Origin: Desulfobacterales bacterium HSG16
Lineage (GTDB): Bacteria > Desulfobacterota > Desulfobacteria > Desulfobacterales > HSG16
DNA: 34,122 bases
Assembly (NCBI GenBank): GCA_030377965.1
Contig: JAUCGE010000026.1
Location: forward strand, 1-34,122
Direction of reading: 5' to 3'
A program made the translations under genes and the position numbers. The notes under the pieces were generated by a model. That model saw nothing but the letters and a program-made list of their open reading frames with translations. It made no database searches and had not been told where the DNA came from. Shown here piece by piece: positions 1-5,517 of this stretch (position 1 is the stretch's first letter; the number at the start of each line of letters is the position of its first letter).

Positions 1-346
1 CAGCCATTTTTTCCTCTCAGAGTCTCTATGAGTGTTACCAGGTCTTCAATGGTCGGAGCTGTTTTTTGTTTCATTTATTTTTTTCTTCCCATGCTTCTGA
101 TGGGGCTGACCACATTTTTAAAAAACAATGCCCCGATTATAAAAGCATCTCTTTTTGCTCCTTATATCACGTCGGTCTCTGAAATGATGTCCCGAACTAT
201 TTCGGAAGATATGAAGAAAAAATATAAAGAGAAGGTAGATAGTTTCAGAAAAGCATGGGAAGAAAAAAATAAATGAAACAAAAAACAGCTCCGACCATTG
301 AAGACCTGGTAACACTCATAGAGACTCTGAGAGGAAAAAATGGCTG
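1..346. repeat. 96-bp perfect inverted repeat at window edge (probable fold-back chimera)
   Basis: Bases 1-96 are the exact reverse complement of bases 251-346, with a 154-bp single-copy spacer. The right arm holds the real mazG start and the end of the preceding gene. The left arm is therefore antisense mazG sequence that begins exactly at base 1. A perfect inversion of coding sequence ending at a sequence edge is what inverted chimeras from multiple displacement amplification or misassembly look like. A genuine genomic hairpin is possible but less likely, because the arms cut through a conserved gene. Confidence 0.9.
97..276 (+). CDS. C-terminal part of an unknown protein upstream of mazG (5' end lost)
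   Basis: The reading frame can be opened from base 28, but its first 23 codons are antisense mazG from the inverted repeat, so no start can be trusted. Only about 59 codons from base 97 are likely to be native. They begin LMGLTTFLKNN and end with a lysine-rich helix (KKKYKEKVDSFRKAWEEKNK). The TGA stop overlaps the mazG ATG in an ATGA arrangement, which suggests a translationally coupled operon gene. I do not recognise the family. The hydrophobic stretch that the longer frame appears to have (FCFIYFFLPMLLMG) is created by the artefactual arm and should not be read as a membrane segment. Confidence 0.5.
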   Translation: MMGLTTFLKNNAPIIKASLFAPYITSVSEMMSRTISEDMKKKYKEKVDSFRKAWEEKNK

Positions 347-668
347 TCCCTGGGATCAGGAGCAGACTCCTGTTTCCATGATCGGATATCTGATTGATGA
401 AACAAATGAACTGGAAGAGGCCATTGAGACCAAAATTTCCGATGACGTATGCGAAGAGCTGGGAGATGTATTGTTCCAGCTTCTTTTTATCGCTGATATT
501 TTCAAAGAAAAAGGGGATTTCACTCTTCAAGATTCGATCACAGGCATCTACGAAAAAATGATCCGCAGACACCCTCATGTTTTCGCAGGCGGAAAAGTCA
601 ATGGTGTGGATGATGTTAAAAAGCAATGGCTCGAAATCAAAGCTCAAGAAAAAGGTTTGAAAATATGA
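273..668 (+). CDS. mazG: MazG family nucleotide pyrophosphohydrolase
   Basis: This is a 131-residue single-domain all-alpha NTP pyrophosphohydrolase, which hydrolyses (d)NTPs to NMP and pyrophosphate. It carries the family signature GCPWDQEQT near residues 24-32. The metal-binding helices follow, with DETNELEEAI (about residues 43-52) and EELGDVLFQLLF (about 61-72), and then RRHPHVF (about 98-104). The E. coli protein has two such domains in about 260 residues, so this is the short form. The start overlaps the preceding stop (ATGA) and its own stop overlaps the hisH start (ATGA), so it sits in a tightly coupled operon. Its fold is shared with HisE, but the GCPWD motif makes it MazG. A housekeeping nucleotide-pool role is likely. 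Confidence 0.9.
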   Translation: MKQKTAPTIEDLVTLIETLRGKNGCPWDQEQTPVSMIGYLIDETNELEEAIETKISDDVCEELGDVLFQLLFIADIFKEKGDFTLQDSITGIYEKMIRRHPHVFAGGKVNGVDDVKKQWLEIKAQEKGLKI

Positions 669-1294
669 TAGCAATCATTGATTACAAAGCGGGCAACCTT
701 ACCAGCGTTGCCAGAGCACTCTCCCATATCGGGTACGAATGCGTTGTTACATCCGATCCGGAAAAAATCGAAAAATCGGAACGCATTGTTTTTCCAGGTG
801 TCGGAGCAGCCGGTTCTGCCATGAACAGCCTGAAAGAAATGAAAATAGATAAAATCATTTTAAATGCATTTTCTCAGGGGAAACCAATTCTGGGAATATG
901 TCTCGGCACACAGGTGATCATGGGATACAGCGAAGAAAACGATACAGATTGTGTCGGCATCATTCCAGGAGAGGTAAAAGCTTTTCCTGAGCGCATGGAA
1001 TCAGAGGATAACAGATTTTTAAAAATTCCCCATATGGGCTGGAACAGTATAGACATAAAAACAAAACACCCGGTTCTTACAGGCCTGAACAGAACAGATG
1101 AATTCTATTTCGTGCATGGATATTACCCGAAACCTCAAAATAATGACAATATCTTCGCGTCCACGGAATATGGAATTACCTTCGCGTCGGTCATGGGTAT
1201 GAAAAATCTCATTGCCACGCAATTTCATCCAGAAAAAAGCGGTCGGCCCGGACTTACAATCTTAAAAAACTTCTGCGAGTGGAAACCATGTTAA
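665..1294 (+). CDS. hisH: Imidazole glycerol phosphate synthase glutaminase subunit HisH
   Basis: This 209-residue class I glutamine amidotransferase supplies ammonia to HisF for the fifth step of histidine biosynthesis. The N-terminus [11 protein letters not shown] is typical of HisH. The nucleophile cysteine lies in GICLGTQ. The family's substrate-loop histidine is in YFVHGYY, where HSYY is usual. The catalytic His-Glu pair is in FHPEKSG near the C-terminus. A longer reading from base 626 would add 13 residues read out of frame over mazG. The ATG at 665 forms an ATGA overlap with the mazG stop and gives the family's normal start, so I chose it. The gene overlaps hisF by 7 bp. The other his genes are not in the window. 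A role as a HisH paralogue of surface-sugar pathways is possible but less likely. Confidence 0.9.
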   Translation: MIAIIDYKAGNLTSVARALSHIGYECVVTSDPEKIEKSERIVFPGVGAAGSAMNSLKEMKIDKIILNAFSQGKPILGICLGTQVIMGYSEENDTDCVGIIPGEVKAFPERMESEDNRFLKIPHMGWNSIDIKTKHPVLTGLNRTDEFYFVHGYYPKPQNNDNIFASTEYGITFASVMGMKNLIATQFHPEKSGRPGLTILKNFCEWKPC

Positions 1295-2067
1295 GCAAAC
1301 GTATTATCCCATGTCTCGATGTCCGTGAAGGCAGGACAACCAAAGGAATAAAGTTCAAAGATAACATTGATATCGGTGATCCTGTTGAAATGGCAAAAAT
1401 TTATTATGAAGCCGGGGCAGATGAACTGGTCTTTTACGATATCACCGCATCTCATGAAAAAAGAAATATCATGATTGATGTGGTGCGAAAAGTTGCTGAA
1501 ACCATATTCATACCTTTTTCTGTCGGAGGCGGAATCCGCACAGTAGAAGATATGAGAGATGTTCTTCTGGCAGGCGCTGAAAAGATAAGCGTCAATTCGG
1601 CTGCTGTTAAAAAACCTGAAATCATATCAGAAGGAGCTTCGGCATTTGGAACCCAGTGTATTGTTCTGGGAATGGATGTAAAACATGTGGGCAAAAAGGA
1701 AAAAATTCCGTCAGGATATGAAATCGTTATTAACGGCGGCAGAACCCATATGGGCATAGATGCTCTTCAATGGGCTGTTGATGCACAGAAACTCGGTGCA
1801 GGCGAAATCTGCCTGAATTCCATTGATGCTGACGGCACACAGGACGGTTACGAACTCAATCTGACCGCTATGATCTCGGAAAATGTGGATATTCCGGTCA
1901 TAGCTTCGGGCGGAGCAGGCAAACCTGAACATCTGTACGATGTTCTGACCAAAGGAAAGGCCGATGCAGCTCTTATCGCATCTATGGTTCACTACGGATA
2001 TTATACTATGTCTGCCATAAAATCCTATCTGGATGAAAGAAAAGTAAAGGTGAGAACCACCTGGTAA
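1288..2067 (+). CDS. hisF: Imidazole glycerol phosphate synthase cyclase subunit HisF
   Basis: This 259-residue (beta/alpha)8-barrel cyclase uses ammonia from HisH to turn PRFAR into imidazole glycerol phosphate and AICAR. The start [12 protein letters not shown] matches the family and contains the first catalytic aspartate. The second lies in LGMDVK near residue 130. Phosphate-binding segments are seen in SVGGGIRT and [10 protein letters not shown], and the barrel signature [13 protein letters not shown] is intact. A GTG three codons earlier (1279) is open, but the ATG at 1288 gives the usual N-terminus. The gene overlaps the end of hisH, so the two subunits are probably made by coupled translation. 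No other histidine genes are adjacent, so the histidine pathway is dispersed in this genome. Confidence 0.92.
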   Translation: MLSKRIIPCLDVREGRTTKGIKFKDNIDIGDPVEMAKIYYEAGADELVFYDITASHEKRNIMIDVVRKVAETIFIPFSVGGGIRTVEDMRDVLLAGAEKISVNSAAVKKPEIISEGASAFGTQCIVLGMDVKHVGKKEKIPSGYEIVINGGRTHMGIDALQWAVDAQKLGAGEICLNSIDADGTQDGYELNLTAMISENVDIPVIASGGAGKPEHLYDVLTKGKADAALIASMVHYGYYTMSAIKSYLDERKVKVRTTW

Positions 2068-2076
2068 ATCGACTGT

Positions 2077-2119
2077 AAACAGGCAAAATATCCTGTTTTA
2101 TCTTTAAAGTAGGATATTT
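2077..2119 (+). terminator. Two overlapping alternative hairpins after hisF (weak terminator candidate)
   Basis: AAACAGG (2077-2083) pairs with CCTGTTT (2092-2098), an 8-base loop followed by a short T-rich run. AAATATCCT (2086-2094) can instead pair with AGGATATTT (2111-2119). The two stems share bases 2092-2094 and cannot form together. A simple terminator for the mazG-hisH-hisF operon is the cautious reading. The rest of the 2068-2302 gap shows nothing else I can support. Confidence 0.35.
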
Positions 2120-2302
2120 CTACCTTTCAAATACCCCGCGTACCCCATTGTCTCTTTTATAAAAAATACATATCAATAGATAACGGATGACAAACTTACT
2201 AATTGTCATCTGGAATCGTAGAACGGAATAACGAAGCTTTAGTTTTACGATAATAATTGTGTAGATATAAAAACATCTGTAAAAAGAGAGGGGTAATAAC
2301 AA

Positions 2303-2515
2303 ATGGAATATATTGAGGTTTTTTTGCTGCCAGTCGCTTTTCTCGTCGGGGTGTGTATCAACATTCTTCTATCTTTCCTGTCTCAGCCAAAAACAGCTCA
2401 CCTAAACCCGGACATCAGAATTGATACAATAAGTTTTTTTAAGTCCGATGAACATCTGGAAAAGCAGGGATTTGATATTGAATTCAGGAATATGCTCTAT
2501 TTTTTCAGAAATTAA
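2303..2515 (+). CDS. Small putative membrane protein, unknown
   Basis: This 70-residue ORF is preceded by a good ribosome-binding site (GAGAGGGG about 8 bases before the ATG), which is the main reason to call it. Residues 5-28 (EVFLLPVAFLVGVCINILLSFL) form a single hydrophobic segment and the remainder is polar and mixed. I recognise no family. It stands alone between the his operon and a MITE-like element, in a low-density accessory stretch. It could be the N-terminal remnant of a longer membrane protein. Confidence 0.4.
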   Translation: MEYIEVFLLPVAFLVGVCINILLSFLSQPKTAHLNPDIRIDTISFFKSDEHLEKQGFDIEFRNMLYFFRN

Positions 2516-2562
2516 GGAATCTGTTTTAAATAAGCTGACCATTATTTTATTTTGCTATTCTA

Positions 2563-2714
2563 TTGAAAACCTCGTGAGTCATAAGTTCTCGTAACTATCT
2601 GAAATTGTTAATGCTGATAAAATCGGCATAAAACCTATGAAGACAATAATTTCAAACTGTTATCAAATTGACATTCATAAAATTTGGAGAACTTATGACT
2701 CACGAGTTGAAAAC
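2563..2714. mobile_element. MITE-like element, 136 bp, with 20-bp terminal inverted repeats and 8-bp target duplication
   Basis: CTCGTGAGTCATAAGTTCTC at 2571-2590 is matched by its exact reverse complement at 2687-2706. Immediately outside both ends is the same 8-mer in direct orientation, TTGAAAAC (2563-2570 and 2707-2714), the footprint of a target-site duplication. The 96-bp interior has no credible gene, so the element must be non-autonomous. Perfect repeats and a perfect duplication suggest recent insertion. No related transposase is visible in the window. Confidence 0.85.
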
Positions 2715-2889
2715 GATGAACCACGAATTCAAGCATCCACCCTTTTAGTTCGTTCAGCACTCCTTTCAGTAATTTATTCTCGTCCATAAGTGCATCGACT
2801 CTGGAAGATAATTCTTTATTGATATCCGGTTTGATCTTATATTTCACCTGATATCTTTCGCTGAATATCAAATCCAGAACATCATCCAC
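2635..2889 (-). pseudogene. Small ORF or gene remnant whose 3' end was replaced by the MITE-like element
   Basis: The ORF opens with GTG (2889) and reads 84 residues. The first 61 (VDDVLDLIFSERY... to ...EFVVHRFQ) are native and contain a coiled-coil-like stretch (DALMDENKLLKGVLNELKG). The last 23 come from the element. In the reconstructed empty site, the codon after the final native CAA is a TAG at 2562-2560, so the insertion removed the stop and added a tail. Upstream, another frame stays open in the same direction and reads IGIFAQEISSKEKQMISDIA just before this ORF. One lost or gained base near 2890 would join them, so this may be the C-terminal part of a frameshifted gene. I recognise no family. 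Confidence 0.4.
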
Positions 2890-3026
2890 GCTATATCAGA
2901 AATCATTTGTTTCTCTTTTGATGAGATTTCCTGTGCGAAAATGCCTATCAAAGAAGCCGTTGCATAATCTTTGGAAATGGAATATGCTATATAAAAAAAG
3001 AGAAATTGATAAGGATTCGGCACGCT

Positions 3027-3971
3027 ATGGATAAACAGTCAGAAAACAAAACAATAAAAATAAATCCGAAAACACATGATGCCATGTTCAAATGGCTGAT
3101 AACTTCTTTCACCAGAGAGTTTTTCAATCATTATTTTCCAGATATCCAGATCGGCAAATTTCGATTCATCGACAAGGAATTCATTCAAAAATACGAAGCT
3201 CTCAAGGAAAGCCTCAAGGGAGATCTGTTCTTGATCATGGAAGTCGAAATCGACAATGAATTCCAGGAACTCGTAATTCAGATTGAACACAAAAGCGAAA
3301 GAAAAAACGCTGGGAAACAGGTGTTCGAGTACCTTTGTTATGCCTGGCTGTTGAAAAAAAGGCCGGTATGGAATATTGTAATTTTTACAGACGATGCGGT
3401 ATGGAGAAAACCTGTTCCGGATTCATTCTGGTATGCATTCGACCGTACCCATCAGAAGCAATTCCTGCATTTCGACGTAATAAAGGTCAAGAGCGAAAAA
3501 AGCGGGGATTTAATCAAAAAACATTCTCTGCTCTGTAAGCTGCTTGCTCTCAAAGCCAATGACAGGGGAGAAGATCCTGAAAAACTGATTCGAGAGATTT
3601 ACCATGCATCGTCTCAAATGAAGGAACAATTGACAAACGATCAGTTGCTTCTGATTGAGCGATGGATAAAGGCTTACAAAAAAATTCCTGATAAAAATTT
3701 GCATAAGATCAAAAAGGAGGTTGAAATGGAAATTATAGAAACAACTATCACGGAACACATTTTCAACCAGGGGATGATCAAAGGAGAAATCAAAGGAGAA
3801 ATCAAAGGGGAAATCAAAGGAGAGGCAAGAGGAGAAATCAAAGGAGAGGCAAGAGGGAAGATCAAAGGGAAAATTGAACTGCTTGAAAACATGTATCAAT
3901 TAGGAGTAATATCAAAGGAGCATTTCGATCAAATGGTATTACCATTGCTGCTGAAACAGAAGGAATTCTAA
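3027..3971 (+). CDS. Rpn family PD-(D/E)XK nuclease (putative transposase) with charged repeat tail
   Basis: This 314-residue protein resembles the Rpn / PDDEXK_2 family, annotated as recombination-promoting nuclease or putative transposase. The N-terminus has the family's HDAMFKWLI and FFNHYFP stretch. A nuclease-like core follows, with an aspartate in FRFIDKEF, then EVEID and IQIEHKSER, which supply the E-x-K catalytic element. A variable helical region follows. Residues about 251-280 form a repeated GEIKGE / GEARGE tail encoded by near-identical 12-15 bp units. The ATG at 3027 has AAGGA 11 bases upstream and is preferred over a TTG at 3006. The gene stands alone beside the MITE-like element. 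Rpn proteins are often multicopy and mobile-associated, but no inverted repeats bracket this gene. Confidence 0.8.
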   Translation: MDKQSENKTIKINPKTHDAMFKWLITSFTREFFNHYFPDIQIGKFRFIDKEFIQKYEALKESLKGDLFLIMEVEIDNEFQELVIQIEHKSERKNAGKQVFEYLCYAWLLKKRPVWNIVIFTDDAVWRKPVPDSFWYAFDRTHQKQFLHFDVIKVKSEKSGDLIKKHSLLCKLLALKANDRGEDPEKLIREIYHASSQMKEQLTNDQLLLIERWIKAYKKIPDKNLHKIKKEVEMEIIETTITEHIFNQGMIKGEIKGEIKGEIKGEARGEIKGEARGKIKGKIELLENMYQLGVISKEHFDQMVLPLLLKQKEF

Positions 3972-4173
3972 GCAGAGCAGGCTGGAGAAAGTATGCGGAA
4001 TACATCCTTGGTAACACTATAGCGGAGCATGATAAATAAAAATGGTCTTGATCTGACTTTTACAATGGTGTGGAATATTATCAAGCTTTGATACAGAATA
4101 TGTTGAAAATAGCGAAAACAATCATCTGGTTATGGCTGGTTATATACAGCAGAAATAACGAAGGAAGGTCACA

Positions 4174-5379
4174 ATGCTTTACCGAGAAGTTCCAAAAAAC
4201 GGGGATAAACTTTCAGTTCTTGGCTATGGCTGCATGAGGCTCCCGATGCGGATGAAATCCATCAATGAAAGACTTGCTGAAAAGCAGATTATGTATGCCT
4301 TGGATCAAGGCGTAAACTATTTTGATACGGCAGTTCCATATCATAGCGGAAAAAGTGAACCCTTTCTGGGAAAGGTGTTTTCAAGAAATAAATGCAGAAA
4401 TAATCTAAAAATCGCAACCAAGCTTCCCCATTGGATGACTCATTCTAAAAAAGAGATGGACAAAATTCTGGACGGGCAGTTGTCCAAACTGAAAACCAGC
4501 CGTATTGACTATTATCTGATTCATGCTCTGTCTGGTGAACTTTGGGAAACAGCAAAACAAAATGGTGTAATCGAGTTTTTGGATGATGCATTGAAAAAGG
4601 GCAAAATCATAAATGCAGGTTTTTCATTTCATGGTCTGGCGGAAGATTTTAACGAAATAGTGGATGACTATGACTGGACTTTTTGTCAGATTCAATATAA
4701 TTTTCTGGATACAAAAAATCAGGCAGGGACTGCTGGACTAAAATATGCAGCATCGAAAGACATGGCGGTGATGATCATGGAACCCTTGCGAGGTGGAAAT
4801 CTGGCCAAAACACCGCCGCCATCAGTACAAAAAATCTGGAAAAAGGCCGATCACAGGAAAACTCCTGTAGAATGGTCCCTGAGTTGGATCTGGAATCACC
4901 CAGAGGTCACGGTGGTTCTTTCTGGAATGAACAACGATGAGCATATCACCGAAAATCTGGCTCTTGCCGACAAAGCTCTGCCAGACGCTTTTTCTGAAAA
5001 AAAAGTGAAACTGGTTGAAGACGCAGCTGCTGAATTCAGACGAGTGATGAGAGTCGGATGTACAGGATGCCAGTATTGCATGCCTTGTCCTGCTGGTGTC
5101 AATATCCCAAGCTGTTTTGAATGGTATAATTCCCGGCATGCTTTCAAAGACAAGTCTGCAAAATTGATGTATATATTCCATAACGGCGGAGTTGTTACGG
5201 ATAAGTCTTCATTGGCATCAATATGCGTGGAATGCGGAAAATGTCTGGAAAAATGTCCCCAGAATCTTCCCATACCGGATTTGCTGAATGAAGTACAGGA
5301 GGACATGGAGGGTTTTCTGACCAGGCCTCTGGTCTGGCTGGTCAGGCGGGTGCTGAAAGTCAGAAACCAACAGAAGTAA
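4174..5379 (+). CDS. Aldo/keto reductase with C-terminal two-cluster ferredoxin-like domain
   Basis: This 401-residue protein has an N-terminal aldo/keto reductase barrel (about 1-275) that would use NAD(P)H to reduce carbonyl groups. The catalytic tetrad is visible as Asp51 and Tyr56 (YFDTAVPYHSGKSE), Lys83 (ATKLP) and His117 (YYLIHALS). The C-terminus adds two cysteine motifs, CTGCQYCMPCP (from about residue 295) and CVECGKCLEKCP (from about 351), predicted to bind two [4Fe-4S] clusters. This fusion is common in strict anaerobes and suggests electron exchange with ferredoxin. A GGAAGG ribosome-binding site precedes the ATG. The 202-bp gap upstream (3972-4173) shows no gene. The gene is convergent with the chaperone-like operon, and its substrate is unknown. 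Confidence 0.88.
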   Translation: MLYREVPKNGDKLSVLGYGCMRLPMRMKSINERLAEKQIMYALDQGVNYFDTAVPYHSGKSEPFLGKVFSRNKCRNNLKIATKLPHWMTHSKKEMDKILDGQLSKLKTSRIDYYLIHALSGELWETAKQNGVIEFLDDALKKGKIINAGFSFHGLAEDFNEIVDDYDWTFCQIQYNFLDTKNQAGTAGLKYAASKDMAVMIMEPLRGGNLAKTPPPSVQKIWKKADHRKTPVEWSLSWIWNHPEVTVVLSGMNNDEHITENLALADKALPDAFSEKKVKLVEDAAAEFRRVMRVGCTGCQYCMPCPAGVNIPSCFEWYNSRHAFKDKSAKLMYIFHNGGVVTDKSSLASICVECGKCLEKCPQNLPIPDLLNEVQEDMEGFLTRPLVWLVRRVLKVRNQQK

Positions 5380-5517
5380 AAAAAGTAATAGAAGAGAATA
5401 TAAATGGAATAAAACGAACTATCATTTTATTTTCAGTGGATTGATCTTAATTTTATGACTTTCACACTCCGTTTTCGAATATGAGCAAAGCTTATAATTC
5501 GATCATTGGATTCAAGA

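Noticed and set aside
28..96. N-terminal hydrophobic segment of a small ORF starting at 28
   Set aside because: These codons are antisense mazG from the inverted repeat, so the apparent membrane helix is an artefact.
665..2067. HisH/HisF as surface-polysaccharide paralogues (WbuY/WbuZ-like)
   Set aside because: Both keep canonical IGP synthase residues and there are no sugar-biosynthesis genes nearby. The alternative is not excluded but is less likely.
3510..3899. Minus-strand ORFs with FDFSFDF or SPLISPL repeats
   Set aside because: They are antisense readings of the GEIKGE repeat tail in the Rpn-family gene.
3027..3971. Rpn gene as the transposase of the neighbouring MITE
   Set aside because: The MITE end sequence does not bracket the Rpn gene, and Rpn-family proteins are not known to use such ends.
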